Below, piece after piece: positions 28,801 through 40,622 of a stretch of 64,000 nt of DNA (position 1 is the first letter of the stretch; every line of letters begins with the position of its first letter). The position numbers were made by a program, and so were the translations under genes. A model generated the notes under the pieces. It saw only the letters and a program-made list of their open reading frames with translations, made no database searches and had not been told where the DNA came from. Source of the DNA: Desulfosarcina alkanivorans (GTDB lineage: Bacteria; Desulfobacterota; Desulfobacteria; Desulfobacterales; Desulfosarcinaceae); contig NZ_AP021874.1 of the NCBI RefSeq assembly GCF_009688945.1, forward strand, positions 2,356,001-2,420,000, read 5' to 3'.

Positions 28801-30276
28801 AAGGATATTGTTGCTGGATAGCATCAGCACCCGGGCTTCGATCTGGGACTCGACGGACAGGGGAACGTGAACGGCCATCTGGTCCCCGTCGAAGTCGGCA
28901 TTGAAGGCCGTACAGACCAGCGGGTGAAGCTGGATGGCCTTGCCTTCGATCAATGTCGGTTCAAAGGCCTGAATACCCAAACGATGCAGGGTCGGCGCAC
29001 GGTTGAGCATCACCGGGTACTCCTTGACGACTTCGTCGAGCGTGTCCCACACCTCCGGAACCTCCCGCTCGACCATCTTCTTGGCGCTTTTTACGGTGGA
29101 GACCAGGCCTTTTTGTTCCAACCGATAGTAGACAAAGGGTTTGAACAGTTCCAGAGCCATCTTCTTCGGCAGGCCGCACTGATGGAGACGAAGGTTCGGC
29201 CCCACGGTAATCACCGTACGACCGGAGTAGTCCACCCGTTTCCCGAGAAGGTTCTGGCGGAAACGGCCCTGTTTTCCCTTCAGGGTATCGCTCAATGATT
29301 TGAGGGGGCGCTTGTTCGTTCCGGTGATCACCCGGCCGTGACGGCCGTTGTCGAAGAGGACATCCACCGATTCCTGCAGCATCCGTTTTTCATTGCGGAC
29401 AATGATTTCCGGCGCCTTCAGATCCATGAGCCGTTTGAGCCGGTTGTTGCGGTTGATCACGCGGCGGTAGAGATCGTTCAGGTCGGAGGTAGCGAACCGC
29501 CCGCCTTCAAGCGGCACAAGGGGCCTGAGGTCGGGAGGCAGCACGGGGATAACGTCCATGATCATCCACACGGGCTCCAGGCCGGACCGCATAAACGCAT
29601 CCACAATTTTGAGACGCTTGGACAGCTTTTGCCGTTTGGCCACGGAGTTGGTCGCACGGATATCCTGACGAAGTTCCACGTAGAGTTCGTCGAGTTCAAT
29701 GTTTTCCAACAGGGCCTTGACGGCTTCCGCACCAATGCCGGCTTCGAATTTTCCCAGGCCGTATGTTTCGATGGCCTCCTGATACTTGTCGTCCGACAGC
29801 AGTTGGCCCCGTGTCAGGGCAGTGTCTTTGGGATCGACAACGATGTAGGAATCAAAATAGAGCACCTTCTCCATGTTCTTGAGCGTAATATCGAGAAGGT
29901 TGCCGATCTTGCTGGGCAGGCTTTTAAGAAACCAGATGTGGGAAACCGGTGTGGCCAGCTCAATGTGGCCCATGCGCTCCCGGCGCACCTTGGACTGAAT
30001 CACTTCGACGCCGCACTTCTCGCAGATCACGCCCCGGTGCTTCATGCGCTTGTATTTGCCGCAATTACACTCGTAATCCTTGGTCGGCCCGAAAATCTTG
30101 GCACAGAAAAGTCCGTCCCGTTCGGGCTTGAAGGTCCGGTAGTTGATGGTTTCCGGCTTTTTTATTTCACCATGGGACCATTGTCGGATCTGGTCCGAGG
30201 AGGCCAGGGAAACTTTGACGCCGGTATAACGCCTGGGGTCTGTCGGCTTGGAGAAAAAATCATATAGTGTTTCCAT
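25867..30276 (-). CDS. rpoC: DNA-directed RNA polymerase subunit beta-prime with a parvulin-like inserted domain
   Basis: At 1469 residues this is longer than typical proteobacterial RpoC (~1400). Zinc site 1 is Cys70, 72, 85 and 88. The catalytic N-A-D-F-D-G-D is at 459-465 (three Mg-binding Asp). Zinc site 2 lies in the C-terminal [11 protein letters not shown] region. Between the conserved W-E-I-M-P (~568-572) and I-P-F-D-I-I-N (~674-680) there are ~98 extra residues. They resemble a PpiC/parvulin domain: R-H-I near 580, G-E-D-F-S-D-L near 600, N-G-D-I-G near 620, and [12 protein letters not shown] near 660. Family members usually join these two segments directly. The rim-helix region (I-I-P-K-K-K-G...) follows ~50 residues later. 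It is transcribed just after rpoB. Confidence 0.97.
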   Translation of the reverse strand: METLYDFFSKPTDPRRYTGVKVSLASSDQIRQWSHGEIKKPETINYRTFKPERDGLFCAKIFGPTKDYECNCGKYKRMKHRGVICEKCGVEVIQSKVRRERMGHIELATPVSHIWFLKSLPSKIGNLLDITLKNMEKVLYFDSYIVVDPKDTALTRGQLLSDDKYQEAIETYGLGKFEAGIGAEAVKALLENIELDELYVELRQDIRATNSVAKRQKLSKRLKIVDAFMRSGLEPVWMIMDVIPVLPPDLRPLVPLEGGRFATSDLNDLYRRVINRNNRLKRLMDLKAPEIIVRNEKRMLQESVDVLFDNGRHGRVITGTNKRPLKSLSDTLKGKQGRFRQNLLGKRVDYSGRTVITVGPNLRLHQCGLPKKMALELFKPFVYYRLEQKGLVSTVKSAKKMVEREVPEVWDTLDEVVKEYPVMLNRAPTLHRLGIQAFEPTLIEGKAIQLHPLVCTAFNADFDGDQMAVHVPLSVESQIEARVLMLSSNNILSPANGSPIIVPSQDIVLGLYYMTRGKDGCRGEGRIFSNPEEVRAAYDDRAVELHANVTVRIDRQRVETTVGRLLLWEIMPKEEVVQLRHIMIGDEKIMAKVAKKAQAGEDFSDLVATYSESPDKENNGDIGLLKKDEVMRLFGVASDDADALFSLSADDISPIMPGDGGIHLFQMVERRPEIPFDIINKVMDKGSLRGLVDYVYRNLGAKATVILADRLKDIGYKYSTKGGLSISIDAMIIPKKKGTILNRAETQVVEIGRQYTEGLITQGEKYNKVVDIWAKATDDVANEMMDAMKVENLYDSDGNPKLDTSGQPLQAESFNPIYMMADSGARGSKDQMRQLAGMRGLMAKPSGEIIETPIQANFREGLSVLQYFISTHGARKGLADTALKTANSGYLTRRLADVAQDCAVIEHDCGTMLGVEVEPLLEGGEVIQRLSERILGRTTVNDVLDPFTDEVVVRAGREIDENDAQKIENAGVTTVLIRSALTCRTKHGVCAKCYGRDLAHGRTVEMGQAVGILAAQSIGEPGTQLTMRTFHIGGTASRRVEQADIRARTVGKIKFVDLNVVKNADNELVVMNRRGGEFAIVGENGRERERCPVIYGAHIVVQEGQAVSPGDLLAVWDPFTTPIITEVNGLVKFGDLIPGKTIQEKVDPVTGKSSRTVIESKTAEERPRISIKGDDGKTAKLSHGSGMARYMLPVDAIILVEEGDPVKAGDIIAKLPRATTKTKDITGGLPRVAELFEVRKPKEVAVLSEIDGYVSISKATKKGKQRVTITPVDVGDKKEYLIPRGKHINVYEGDYIRAGEPLIGGAANPQDILKIKGEVALAKYLVDEVQEVYRLQGVRINDKHIEVIVRQMMRRVKVVDIGDTDFILEEQADKITFEETNEAIIAKGGKPAIAEPLILGITKASLSTDSFISAASFQETTKVLTDASIAGAEDELRGLKENVIMGRIIPAGTGVSEYRDLSVAAKAAE

Positions 30277-30347
30277 AACTATTTCCTTGTAAAGGCGTTA
30301 AGGATATTCAAAGGAATGCCACGTTAAAAGGAACCGGAACCGCCCGA

Positions 30348-33300
30348 TTACTCTTCGAGAAGGGTTACATCCAGCCCGAGGCTCTGGAGCTCTTTGGTGA
30401 GCACCTTGAACGATTCGGGAATACCCGGTTCCAGGACGTTTTGCCCTTTGACGATCTTTTCGTACATTCGCGTACGGCCGGCCATGTCATCAGACTTGAC
30501 CGTCAAAAACTCCTGCAGGGCATGAGCGGCACCGTAAGCTTCCATGGCCCAGACCTCCATCTCGCCAAGACGCTGTCCGCCGAACTGGGCCTTGCCGCCG
30601 AGGGGTTGCTGGGTAACCAGCGAGTAAGGTCCGATGGATCTGGCGTGAATCTTGTCATCGACCAGATGGTGAAGCTTGAGCATGTACATGGTGCCGACGG
30701 TAATTTTTTCCTTGAACGCCTCTCCGGTATGGCCGTCATAGAGGGTCGTCTGCCCGGTGGGGCTCAAATCCGCCTCGACCAGCAGTTTCTTGAGTTCCTC
30801 TTCTTTGGCGCCGTCGAATACCGGCGTCGCCATATGAACGCCGTTCCGGTAAAAAGCGGCCAGATTCTTGATCTCCGTGTCACTCATATTTTTGAGATCG
30901 CCGGCCGCCTCGTCAAAGATATTGCCCAGCTTTTCACGAAGCGCCTTGGTTTTGCTCTCTTCGTACAGTGCATTGAGTTGATCGCCGAGTCCCTTTGCAG
31001 CCAGGCCCAGATGAATCTCAAGGATCTGGCCCACGTTCATTCGTGAGGGTACACCCAACGGGTTGAGCACCATATCGACGGTTCTTCCATCGGCGAAGTA
31101 GGGCATGTCTTCAACGGGTAGGATCCGGGAGACAACGCCCTTGTTTCCATGGCGACCGGCCATCTTGTCCCCGACGGACAGCTTGCGCTTCATGGCCACG
31201 TAGACTTTGACCATTTTGATGACGCCCGGCGGAAGTTCATCGCCCTTTTCATAGCGCCCCAGCCGGCCTTCGAACTCTTCCTGGCAACGGGCCACCTGGG
31301 CACGGTAGACCTCCAGCACCTGGTGGACTTTTTCGGTAAGCACCGGGTCATCGAAAAGCAGCCCCTCCAGATCGGCAACCGGGACCTCCTTGAGGCTGCC
31401 CGCCCCGATGGACGTGTTTTTCGCCAGATAAACCTTCTTCCCTTTTTTCAGCGGGGCGGCGCATTTGCTTCCATCCAGAAGGTTTTCCAGCTGGGACCGG
31501 ACGCTCTCACCGATGATTTTGATTTCATCGTTCTTGTTCTTCTCCATGGCCGCCATTTCAGCGGACTCGATAGCCAGGGTACGTTCATCTTTTTCGACAC
31601 CGCGCCGTGAGAAAATTTTGGCATCGATGACGATGCCTTCCACACCCGGCGGCACCCGCAGAGAAGTGTCCTTGACATCGCCGGCCTTTTCTCCGAAAAT
31701 TGCCCGAAGCAGTTTTTCTTCAGGGGACAGCTGAGTCTCCCCCTTGGGCGTAATCTTGCCGACAAGGATATCCCCCTGTTTGACTTCGGCGCCCAACCGG
31801 ATGATCCCGCTGTCGTCAAGGTTTCTCAACGCCTCTTCACCCACATTGGGTATATCGCGGGTGACCTCTTCTTTTCCGAGTTTCGTGTCCCTTGCCACCA
31901 CTTCGAATTCTTCGATATGCACGGACGTATAGACACCGTCTCTCACCAGTCGCTCGCTGACAAGGATGGAATCCTCGAAGTTGTATCCCCCCCAGGGCAT
32001 GAAGGCCACGGTGACGTTTTTACCCAGAGCAAGCTCTCCCTGCTCGGTGGCCGGGCCATCCGCGATGATCTCACCGGCCTGGACGAACTGGCCTTTTTTG
32101 ACGATGGGTCGCTGGTTGAAACAGGTGTTCTGGTTGGAACGGACAAATTTATGCAGGTTATATATGGTGACCTGCTTGTCGGCATCGGCCTCGGATGAAT
32201 CATGGCGCAGAACAATCCGTGACGCATCCACATCAACCACTTCGCCGTCACGGCTGGCAACGATCGCGACACCGGAATCCTTGGCCACGACGCCCTCGAT
32301 GCCGGTTCCCACCAGGGGCGCTTCGGCCTTGATCAGGGGAACCGCCTGGCGTTGCATGTTGGATCCCATCAGCGCGCGGTTGGCGTCATCATTTTCGAGG
32401 AAAGGAATCAGTGATGCCGAAACGCTTACCAGCTGGTTGGGCGAGATGTCCATCAGCTCAATCTTGTCCCGCTCGACCATCATGAACTCACCGGCGACCC
32501 TGGACGTGACCGTCGGGTTGATATACTGGGAGTCATCATTGATGGGGGCATTTGCCTGGGCGATGGGATGGTCCTTCTCTTCAAAAGCGCTCAGGAATTT
32601 AACCTCTTTGGAGACAGTCGCATCGTCGACCACCCGGTAGGGCGTCTCGATAAAACCAAAATCGTTCACTTTGGCGTAGGTACTCAACGAAACGATAAGT
32701 CCGATGTTGGGCCCTTCAGGCGTCTCGATGGGGCAAATGCGTCCGTAGTGGGACGGATGAACGTCACGGACTTCGAAGCCGGCCCGTTCCCGCGTCAGTC
32801 CGCCCGGTCCCAATGCACTGAGGCGGCGTTTGTGGGTCGTCTCGGACAGGGGGTTGGTTTTGTCCATGAACTGACTGAGCTGGCTTGTGCCGAAAAACTC
32901 TTTAACAACTGCCGAAACGGGTTTCGGATTGACCAGGTCGTGGGGCATCAGGGCATCGACCTCCTGCAGGCTCATCCGTTCCTTGATGGCCCTCTCCATG
33001 CGGACCAGGCCGATACGGTACTGGTTTTCGAGCAGCTCCCCAACAGCCCGCACCCGCCGGTTCCCCAGATGGTCGATGTCGTCCACCACGCCCTGGGTGT
33101 CGCGAAGTTCAACCAGGGTTCTGGCGGTGAGCAGGATATCCTCTTTCCGCAGAGTCCTGACATTCACGGGCGTATCAATGCCCAGCCGCAGGTTGATTTT
33201 CAATCGTCCGACACCGGACAGGTCATAGTATGAGGACTTGAAGAAAAGGTGATCCAGAAAATCCTGGGCCACTTCCGGCGTCGCCGGATTTCCGGGACGA

Positions 33301-34433
33301 AGCAGGCGGTAGATTTCGATCAGCGCGTCTTCCTTGGTGGACACCTTATCGAGCAGGAGCGTTTTCCTGATGGAATCGCTGCTGGAGGCGCCGTCGATAA
33401 AAAGCAGTTCGAATTCTCTGATTCCGGAATCCTCGAACAGCTTTAACATGCTTTCGTCCACCACATCGTTCGCTTGTGATATCACCGCCCCGCTTTCCGG
33501 GTCGGCAACGGAAAACGCAATGGCTTTATCGAGCAGATCTTCCCGTTCAATGGGAACGCTTGTAATGTCGAGATTGGACATCTGCTTGAGTGCCCGCTGG
33601 GTGAACATCCGCCCTTTCTTGACGATAACATCGCCGCTTCCGGGGTCGACCACATCTTTGGTAGCGCGCGTGCCTTTCAATATGGCAGGGGACACCTGCC
33701 GATAATACTCATTGGCTTCGACGATGATCTTCTCGGTACTGTAAAAATAACTCAGCAGATCCTCGGTCGAATAGCCGAAAGCTTTGAACAGCACCGTAAC
33801 GGGAAATTTCCGCCGACGGTCGATCCGGATGTACACAATATCCTTGGGGTCGATTTCCAGGTCGATCCAGGATCCGCGGACCGGAATGATTCGGGAGCTG
33901 TAGATAATTTTACCGCTGGAATGGCTTTTTCCCTTGTCATGGTCAAAGAAAACGCCGGACGAACGATGCAGCTGGCTGACGACCACCCGCTCGGTTCCGT
34001 TGATGATGAAGGTTCCCTTTGCGGTCATCAGGGGTATGGTGCCGAAGTAGATCTCCTGCTCCTTGATGTCGCGTATATTGGAGACACCGGTATCTTTGTC
34101 GGTATCATAAACCACCAGGCGAACCGTTATCCGAACCGGCAATTCATAGGTCATGCCACGGTGGACGCACTCTTCCTCACTATGTTTGATTTCGGCAAAT
34201 CGATAAGACACAAACTCCAGAGAAGCACTTCCAGTAAAGTCCTTGATCGGAAATACGGATTTGAAAACTGCCTGCAAACCGATGTCTTCCCGTTTTTCGG
34301 GAGCAACGTTCATTTGGAGAAATCGCTGATACGAGTCCCGTTGCATACCGATCAAATCAGGGATTTCTACAATTTTCTTTATTTTGCCAAAGCTTTTTCG
34401 AAATCTCTTGTTCGCCGTTGGTCTTTTCGACAT
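30348..34433 (-). CDS. rpoB: DNA-directed RNA polymerase subunit beta
   Basis: This 1361-residue protein is close to the E. coli length (1342). The rifampicin pocket ([10 protein letters not shown] and [11 protein letters not shown]) is wild type, and the C-terminal [15 protein letters not shown] segment is present. No large insertion was recognised. It is separated from rplL by a 142-nt gap with a strong hairpin and from rpoC by 71 nt. Confidence 0.98.
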   Translation of the reverse strand: MSKRPTANKRFRKSFGKIKKIVEIPDLIGMQRDSYQRFLQMNVAPEKREDIGLQAVFKSVFPIKDFTGSASLEFVSYRFAEIKHSEEECVHRGMTYELPVRITVRLVVYDTDKDTGVSNIRDIKEQEIYFGTIPLMTAKGTFIINGTERVVVSQLHRSSGVFFDHDKGKSHSSGKIIYSSRIIPVRGSWIDLEIDPKDIVYIRIDRRRKFPVTVLFKAFGYSTEDLLSYFYSTEKIIVEANEYYRQVSPAILKGTRATKDVVDPGSGDVIVKKGRMFTQRALKQMSNLDITSVPIEREDLLDKAIAFSVADPESGAVISQANDVVDESMLKLFEDSGIREFELLFIDGASSSDSIRKTLLLDKVSTKEDALIEIYRLLRPGNPATPEVAQDFLDHLFFKSSYYDLSGVGRLKINLRLGIDTPVNVRTLRKEDILLTARTLVELRDTQGVVDDIDHLGNRRVRAVGELLENQYRIGLVRMERAIKERMSLQEVDALMPHDLVNPKPVSAVVKEFFGTSQLSQFMDKTNPLSETTHKRRLSALGPGGLTRERAGFEVRDVHPSHYGRICPIETPEGPNIGLIVSLSTYAKVNDFGFIETPYRVVDDATVSKEVKFLSAFEEKDHPIAQANAPINDDSQYINPTVTSRVAGEFMMVERDKIELMDISPNQLVSVSASLIPFLENDDANRALMGSNMQRQAVPLIKAEAPLVGTGIEGVVAKDSGVAIVASRDGEVVDVDASRIVLRHDSSEADADKQVTIYNLHKFVRSNQNTCFNQRPIVKKGQFVQAGEIIADGPATEQGELALGKNVTVAFMPWGGYNFEDSILVSERLVRDGVYTSVHIEEFEVVARDTKLGKEEVTRDIPNVGEEALRNLDDSGIIRLGAEVKQGDILVGKITPKGETQLSPEEKLLRAIFGEKAGDVKDTSLRVPPGVEGIVIDAKIFSRRGVEKDERTLAIESAEMAAMEKNKNDEIKIIGESVRSQLENLLDGSKCAAPLKKGKKVYLAKNTSIGAGSLKEVPVADLEGLLFDDPVLTEKVHQVLEVYRAQVARCQEEFEGRLGRYEKGDELPPGVIKMVKVYVAMKRKLSVGDKMAGRHGNKGVVSRILPVEDMPYFADGRTVDMVLNPLGVPSRMNVGQILEIHLGLAAKGLGDQLNALYEESKTKALREKLGNIFDEAAGDLKNMSDTEIKNLAAFYRNGVHMATPVFDGAKEEELKKLLVEADLSPTGQTTLYDGHTGEAFKEKITVGTMYMLKLHHLVDDKIHARSIGPYSLVTQQPLGGKAQFGGQRLGEMEVWAMEAYGAAHALQEFLTVKSDDMAGRTRMYEKIVKGQNVLEPGIPESFKVLTKELQSLGLDVTLLEE

Positions 34434-34462
34434 GGCAACTCCGATAGATAGATTGAGGAATA

Positions 34463-34507
34463 TGAAAATGGGATCAAAGGATTATTCTCCTTTGCACCCC
34501 ATTTTCA
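34463..34507 (-). promoter_or_regulatory. Hairpin in the rplL-rpoB intercistronic region
   Basis: A perfect 10-bp arm (TGAAAATGGG at 34463-34472 with 34498-34507) encloses a 7-bp inner stem (34475-34481 with 34488-34494) and a 6-nt loop. The E. coli rplL-rpoB gap holds an attenuator and RNase III site, so this may adjust rpoBC expression relative to ribosomal proteins. No U tract follows, arguing for processing rather than simple termination. Confidence 0.6.
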
Positions 34508-34575
34508 CATTCAATGCTTTATATTGTAAAAAAAGAATGTTACGCATCCTCATGGCGCCTGGCGCCACTTTTTTC

Positions 34576-34962
34576 TTATTTGAGTTCCACCTGCGCCCCC
34601 GCACCTTCGAGCTGAGCCTGGATCTTTTCAGCTTCTTCCTTGGGCACTCCCTCCTTGACCGGTTTGGGCGCTTCGTCAACCAGTGCTTTTGCTTCTTTCA
34701 GCCCCAGTCCGGTAATGGCGCGAACCTCTTTGATCACGGCAATCTTCTTGTCGCCTGCGGCAATGAGTACGACGTCGAATTCATTCTTTTCTTCGGCGGC
34801 CTCGCCACCAGCCTCGCCGGCAGGTCCGGCGGCCATCATGGCCACAGGAGCGGCGGCGGAAACGCCGAATTTTTCTTCCATCTCCTTGACCATCTCGGAA
34901 AGCTCAAGAACAGACATGTTCGCTATAAACTCAATAACGTCTTCTTTGGTAATATCAGCCAT
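34576..34962 (-). CDS. rplL: 50S ribosomal protein L7/L12
   Basis: A 128-residue L7/L12 with an N-terminal dimerisation helix region, an Ala/Gly/Pro-rich hinge (~38-52) and a C-terminal factor-binding domain ([12 protein letters not shown]). The start ATG at 34962 follows GGAGG; a 44-codon upstream extension is not supported. It makes the stalk that recruits GTPases. Confidence 0.97.
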   Translation of the reverse strand: MADITKEDVIEFIANMSVLELSEMVKEMEEKFGVSAAAPVAMMAAGPAGEAGGEAAEEKNEFDVVLIAAGDKKIAVIKEVRAITGLGLKEAKALVDEAPKPVKEGVPKEEAEKIQAQLEGAGAQVELK

Positions 34963-35029
34963 TGGTAGTTTTTCCTCCAGATTTGATAATTTTTCAGTTG
35001 TTCGATATCGGTTGACCAAACAGGTTTGA

Positions 35030-35554
35030 TCAGGCTTGCGCTTCTTTCTGGTCCTTGATTGCCTGAAGCACGTTGAGCAATCTTCTCGGCACATCGCTCA
35101 GTGCCGTTACGAGTGACGTCGGCACGGCGTTCATCGCAGAAAGCACCTGCGCCAGAAGGACTTCCCTGGACGGTAGCGAAGACAACGCTTTAATTCCGTT
35201 AAAATCAATAACCTTGCCGTTAAGCACGCCGACCTTGATTTCAAACTTTTTGTTTTCCTTAAGGAAATCGGTAAGCACCTTTGCCGGCCCGACAGGGTCG
35301 TCGTAACTCAGTGCGATGGCGCTGGGTCCCTTGAACTGGTCTTTGATCAAGGTGACATCGTTGCCTTCCGAAGCACGCACAAGAAGCGAATTTTTTGCCA
35401 CCTGGTATTCGGCGTTGGCTTCCCTGAGTTTCCTTCTCAACGTGTTCATCGATGACACGTCAAGCCCCTTGTAGTCGGTCAAAATAACAATGGTTGACTT
35501 TTTGAAGCGCTCTTGAAGGTCTTCAGCAATTCTTTTTTTATCGTTGATATCCAA
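35030..35554 (-). CDS. rplJ: 50S ribosomal protein L10
   Basis: A 174-residue L10. The N-terminal rRNA-binding domain has [12 protein letters not shown], and the C-terminal helix binds L7/L12 dimers. The start is TTG at 35554 after AGGGGG. The 295-nt upstream gap is a probable L10 autoregulatory leader. Confidence 0.96.
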   Translation of the reverse strand: MDINDKKRIAEDLQERFKKSTIVILTDYKGLDVSSMNTLRRKLREANAEYQVAKNSLLVRASEGNDVTLIKDQFKGPSAIALSYDDPVGPAKVLTDFLKENKKFEIKVGVLNGKVIDFNGIKALSSLPSREVLLAQVLSAMNAVPTSLVTALSDVPRRLLNVLQAIKDQKEAQA

Positions 35555-35849
35555 TGCTTGATTACACCCCCTTCCTTAATCTGCAAAAACCGGAGGGCCC
35601 ATGATGGCGTTGATTTATGCGAGTACCTTCTGAAACATCCATAGTTACGGCGACGATGTTCTGGGAAGGCTCATGGTACAATCCAACTCCGTCTCGGCAG
35701 GCCGGTAAAAACCGATTATACACAAATACCCTTGACAGAACGGGCCGTTGTGAACCTACAGTCTTTGACAGCGTGATTCGACAGGCGTTTTAACGCCTGC
35801 CGTTAAAAAATGGCTTTCGCCTAAGAAATAGAGGAGGCCGCCGGCACTC
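35555..35849 (-). promoter_or_regulatory. rplJ upstream leader (probable L10 leader) with -10 box and hairpin
   Basis: This non-coding gap separates rplA and rplJ. It contains a consensus TATAAT on the minus strand (35715-35720) with no good -35, and a compact hairpin (CAGGCGTT/AACGCCTG, 35782-35799). Many bacteria place an L10(L12)4-binding leader RNA here; a covariance model would be needed to confirm it. Confidence 0.45.
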
Positions 35850-36554
35850 CTATTTCACCAAATCTTTAACCAGTGCAGTATCGATTTTGATACCGGGTCC
35901 CATGGTCGTGGACACGGCAATCCCTTTCAGGTAGGTTCCTTTGCTGGAAGATGGCTTTAACTTCAAAATGGTTTCAAGAAATGCGGAAAGGTTCTCAACG
36001 ATCTTTTGCGATCCGAACGAGACTTTTCCCATGGGGACATGGACAATGCCTGCTTTTTCGACCCGGAAATCAATCTTACCGGCCTTGAGTTCCTGAACGG
36101 TTTTGGCCACATCAAAGGTAACCGTACCTGTTTTTGCGTTGGGCATCAGCCCCCGTGGACCGAGAAGCCGACCGATCTTTCCGACGGTGCCCATCATATC
36201 CGGCGTCGCAATGGCTTTATCGAATCCGAACCAGCCCTCCTTGATTTTTTCGACCAGTTCTTCGTTGCCGACAAACTCGGCGCCCGCTTCTTTGGCCTCC
36301 ATCTCCTTTTCGCCCTTTGCAAAAACGAGGACCTTGACTTCTTTTCCGAGACCATTTGGCAAGACGACGGTGCCGCGGACCATCTGATCCGCATGTCTGG
36401 GGTCAACCCCGAGGCGCACAGCCACATCTATCGTTTCATCAAATTTCGCGTAAGAAGAGGAGATGGCAGCATCAATCGCTTCAGTGAAGTCGTAACGTTT
36501 GGCAGACTCGATCTTGCTTGATGATTCGTTATATTTCTTACCACGCTTAGGCAT
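35850..36554 (-). CDS. rplA: 50S ribosomal protein L1
   Basis: A ~234-residue two-domain L1 with [22 protein letters not shown] and the C-terminal G-P-G-I-K-I-D-T motifs. ATG at 36554 is preferred because AAGGAG lies 11 nt upstream; the GTG four codons earlier overlaps that site. L1 forms the mobile stalk and often represses rplKA. Confidence 0.96.
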   Translation of the reverse strand: MPKRGKKYNESSSKIESAKRYDFTEAIDAAISSSYAKFDETIDVAVRLGVDPRHADQMVRGTVVLPNGLGKEVKVLVFAKGEKEMEAKEAGAEFVGNEELVEKIKEGWFGFDKAIATPDMMGTVGKIGRLLGPRGLMPNAKTGTVTFDVAKTVQELKAGKIDFRVEKAGIVHVPMGKVSFGSQKIVENLSAFLETILKLKPSSSKGTYLKGIAVSTTMGPGIKIDTALVKDLVK

Positions 36555-36649
36555 TTTAACTTTCACTCCTTGATAATTTGTAGCTTCACGCCCTCGTCTT
36601 GCTGCGATCTCTTTGTTTCAGGATCGACAATCAGGCATTACCCGCACAG

Positions 36650-37072
36650 CTAATTGACATCAATCCCCATACTTCTGGCCGTCCCGCTGATAATTTTGCA
36701 TGCGGCGGCCATATCGTTGGCATTCAGATCTTCCATTTTAATCTTAGCGATTTCTTCAACCTGGGCCATCGTTACCGTACCGACGCGATCACGTTTGGGA
36801 TCGCCGGCGCCCTTGGCAACTTTTGCGGCCTTTTTCAACAGCACCGCCGCGGGCGGTGTTTTGGTGATGAAGGTAAAAGAGCGGTCCTGGAAAACGGTGA
36901 TGACCACAGGGATGATCATACCGGCATCGTTAGCGGTTCGCGCATTGAACGCCTTGCAAAAATCCATGATATTGACACCATGCTGTCCGAGGGCCGGACC
37001 GATGGGGGGCGACGGATTTGCCTTGCCTGCTTCAACCTGAAGCTTGATCTGAGCCATTACCTTTTTAGCCAT
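36650..37072 (-). CDS. rplK: 50S ribosomal protein L11
   Basis: A 140-residue L11 with the proline-rich N-terminal domain ([15 protein letters not shown]) of the GTPase centre and a C-terminal rRNA-binding domain. It is needed for RelA activation and is the thiostrepton target. Confidence 0.97.
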   Translation of the reverse strand: MAKKVMAQIKLQVEAGKANPSPPIGPALGQHGVNIMDFCKAFNARTANDAGMIIPVVITVFQDRSFTFITKTPPAAVLLKKAAKVAKGAGDPKRDRVGTVTMAQVEEIAKIKMEDLNANDMAAACKIISGTARSMGIDVN

Positions 37073-37125
37073 TTTTCGATCGATTCCCTTAAAATTCTGT
37101 TAGATGGTAAAAACTGCCGGGGCGG

Positions 37126-37656
37126 TTATAATTTCGATACCTGGACAAAATCCAGTTCAACCGGGGTTGAACGGCCGAAGATACTCACCAGCACTTTAAT
37201 TTTCCCCTTTTCGGGGTTTACTTCCTCCACGGTGCCGTTAAAATTGGTGAACGGCCCGTCGATGACCCGAATTTCGTCACCGGTTTCAAAAAAGTATTTG
37301 GGTTGCGGTTGGTTTTTCCCCGCCTCCATCCGGTTGAGTATGGTATCCGCCTCTTCCTGAGATATCGGCGTCGGTTTTTCCCTTCCGCCGAGAAAACCGG
37401 TTACCTTGGGCGTATTGTTCACGATGTGCCAGGTTTCATCGTCCAGATGCATCTTGACGAGCAGATATCCTGGATAGAACTTTCGCGATGAAGTCCGGCG
37501 TTTGCCCTTGACCAGTTCAACAACCTCCTCAGTGGGAACGAGCACCTTGTCGAACTTGTCCGGGTTGGGTGAAGAAGCTATCTTTTCTTCGAGGGAAGCT
37601 TTCACTTTGTTCTCGAATCCAGAATAGACATGAACAATATACCATTTTTTTGCCAC
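37126..37656 (-). CDS. nusG: Transcription antitermination factor NusG
   Basis: A 176-residue NusG with the NGN domain (W-Y-I-V-H-V-Y-S-G-F-E to ~110) and a C-terminal KOW domain (I-D-G-P-F-T-N-F-N-G-T-V). GTG start at 37656 after GGAG. It couples RNA polymerase with S10/ribosome or Rho. Confidence 0.97.
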   Translation of the reverse strand: MAKKWYIVHVYSGFENKVKASLEEKIASSPNPDKFDKVLVPTEEVVELVKGKRRTSSRKFYPGYLLVKMHLDDETWHIVNNTPKVTGFLGGREKPTPISQEEADTILNRMEAGKNQPQPKYFFETGDEIRVIDGPFTNFNGTVEEVNPEKGKIKVLVSIFGRSTPVELDFVQVSKL

Positions 37657-37672
37657 TATAAACGCTCCTGCG

Positions 37673-38032
37673 TTATTGCAATACTGCGCGGATCAGGCCG
37701 GAAAGGCCTGCGTCGACAAGCCCGAGGAAAAGTGAAATGATGGTCACAATGACCAGGACCACGACGGTTGACCCCATGGTCTGCTTCCGAGAGGGCCACG
37801 TCACTTTTTTGAGTTCCACTTTTACTTCTCGGAGAAACTGGATCCCCTTGTCGATAAATGTTTTTTCTTTGACAGCCGCTGCCTTGCTGACCGGCGTGTA
37901 GGTTTTTTTCACCGCCGGCAGCGGTTTCCCCATTTCCGCGGGGGAGTCGGAATTCCGGCCGGCTTCATCCACAGGTATCGCTTTTTTAGCTTTTTTGCTC
38001 GGATCTTTTTTTCGAAGTAACCGTCCCATCAT
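37673..38032 (-). CDS. secE: Preprotein translocase subunit SecE with N-terminal extension
   Basis: A 119-residue protein. The C-terminal ~60 residues are SecE: an amphipathic helix (F-L-R-E-V-K-V-E-L-K-K-V-T-W-P-S-R-K-Q-T) and one membrane helix. The first ~55 residues are a Lys-rich, low-complexity cytoplasmic extension. It pairs with SecY. Order tRNA-Trp, secE, nusG is standard. Confidence 0.94.
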   Translation of the reverse strand: MMGRLLRKKDPSKKAKKAIPVDEAGRNSDSPAEMGKPLPAVKKTYTPVSKAAAVKEKTFIDKGIQFLREVKVELKKVTWPSRKQTMGSTVVVLVIVTIISLFLGLVDAGLSGLIRAVLQ

Positions 38033-38115
38033 TCCCCGTTATTATCTACGGCGAACAGCCGTCATGCCTTGCGGCTTTCGACTGTCGGCACCATTGCAGA
38101 TTACACCTGAAAATG

Positions 38116-38192
38116 TGGCAGGCCAGGAGGGATTCGAACCCCCAACACCCGGATTTGGAGTCCGATGCTCTACCAATTAGAGCTACTGGCCT
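38116..38192 (-). tRNA. tRNA-Trp (CCA)
   Basis: A 7-bp acceptor stem (AGGCCAG/CTGGCCT), anticodon loop CTCCAAA giving CCA, a T-loop with TTCGAAT, discriminator G and an encoded CCA tail. It lies between rpmG and secE. Confidence 0.97.
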
Positions 38193-38222
38193 GCATAAAT
38201 CCCTCAGCGTCCGCCTGCACGT

Positions 38223-38372
38223 TTATTTGGTCTCTTTGTGCGGTGTATGCTTTTTGCAAAACCGACAGTATTTGCTGAACTGCAATTTATCAGGCGTTGT
38301 ACGTTTATTTTTGGTCGTCGTGTAATTTTTGCGCTTACACTCCGTACAGGCCAGTGTTATAATAATTCTCAC
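38223..38372 (-). CDS. rpmG: 50S ribosomal protein L33 (zinc-type)
   Basis: A 49-residue L33 with Cys9, Cys12, Cys36 and Cys39, and the Y-T-T-T-K-N-K motif. It starts at GTG (38372), nine nt downstream of AAGGAG. It lies in the conserved tuf-rpmG-tRNA-Trp-secE order. Confidence 0.96.
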   Translation of the reverse strand: MRIIITLACTECKRKNYTTTKNKRTTPDKLQFSKYCRFCKKHTPHKETK

Positions 38373-38393
38373 TTGAAGGCACTCCTTGGGATA

Positions 38394-39587
<1,194 letters not shown>

Positions 39588-39652
39588 TTTAAAACCTCCC
39601 TGAATGGACAATTACTGGCTATTTCAATTTTCTAAAAGCAATGGGCAAAAGG

Positions 39653-39729
39653 TGGAGCCCACGATCGGAATTGAACCGATGAACCTCTTCCTTACCAAGG
39701 AAGCGCTCTACCGACTGAGCTACGTGGGC
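39653..39729 (-). tRNA. tRNA-Thr (GGT)
   Basis: Acceptor GCCCACG/CGTGGGC, anticodon loop TTGGTAA giving GGT, discriminator T and encoded CCA. It immediately precedes tufB. Confidence 0.96.
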
Positions 39730-39792
39730 TTTAGAAGCAACAAGAAAAAGAGCAATTAAAGGCAGGCTGTAAACGAGCCGTATCAAAGTCAA

Positions 39793-39868
39793 TGGAGCGG
39801 GAGACGAGGCTCGAACTCGCGACATTCAGCTTGGAAGGCTGAAGCTCTACCAACTGAGCTACTCCCGC
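39793..39868 (-). tRNA. tRNA-Gly (TCC)
   Basis: Acceptor GCGGGAG/CTCCCGC, anticodon loop CTTCCAA giving TCC, T-loop TTCGAGC, encoded CCA. Confidence 0.96.
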
Positions 39869-40011
39869 GTTCAAATACCCACGATCTTGACATTGACACT
39901 GCCCATTAGTGTTTGCCGCATCGCATGACGCAACAAAAAAGCAAGCCATGTAGTACGCTATCGATCCTTCGCTTGCAACGATCTCCTACAGGAACTTACC
40001 CAGTATAAAAT

Positions 40012-40096
40012 TGGTGGTGGGGGGAGGATTTGAACCTCCGAAGGCATCGCCGACAGATTTACAGTCTGTTCCCTTTGACCACTCGGGAACCCCACC
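40012..40096 (-). tRNA. tRNA-Tyr (GTA)
   Basis: An 85-nt class II tRNA with a long variable arm. Acceptor GGTGGGG/CCCCACC, anticodon loop CTGTAAA giving GTA, discriminator A and encoded CCA. Confidence 0.96.
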
Positions 40097-40116
40097 ATAT
40101 GATCAGCTGTCAACAC

Positions 40117-40192
40117 TGGAGCCAGCGGAGGGACTCGAACCCCCGACCCACTGATTACAAATCAGTAGCTCTACCATCTGAGCTACGCTGGC
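40117..40192 (-). tRNA. tRNA-Thr (TGT)
   Basis: Acceptor GCCAGCG/CGCTGGC, anticodon loop TTTGTAA giving TGT, discriminator T and encoded CCA. It is the first gene of the leftward run. Confidence 0.96.
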
Positions 40193-40267
40193 GGACAAGG
40201 TTCTGAAAGAACAAACCAATCAGACGGGTTAACAGGTAACCTTAAAATTGATTGATTGAAACGACGT

Positions 40268-40296
40268 CTTTTACACCCTCTTTTTTAAATTTTCAA
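40268..40296 (-). promoter_or_regulatory. Candidate promoter of the tRNA-tufB transcript
   Basis: On the minus strand TTGAAA (40291-40296) and TAAAAG (40268-40273) are 17 nt apart. The first tRNA begins about 70 nt downstream. The region is A+T rich. Confidence 0.5.
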
Positions 40297-40607
40297 GCAA
40301 AATTTTTTCTATCCCAAAAAAAAATATGTATACACGCGCCCCGTCATTCTCTCAAGTCAGCAAAATCAGAGCCTGACGACCAACCGGCCGTTGCCGGGCT
40401 AAAGTTTGCGGTGCAATGGAACGATAACAGCATAAAAAGGAAACCGGGGTTACTGGCCTTGCGCTGAATCCGGATTTCCTTCCGGCTGAACCATCGCAAC
40501 TTGACAAAGAAGCGGTCCAATGTGTATGGACCCTGGAAACAAGCGGTTTTGCATTGGCTCGATTCGTTCGTCACTTATCATATGATCGTCAAAAAGAGGA
40601 CCCTGAA
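40297..40607. other. Divergent intergenic region before mltD
   Basis: About 310 nt between the tRNA promoter and the transglycosylase gene. No RNA gene or confident rightward promoter was recognised. A loose AAGGAAA/TTTCCTT pairing occurs near 40440-40482. Confidence 0.4.
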
Positions 40608-40622
40608 TTGCCTTCCTATATT

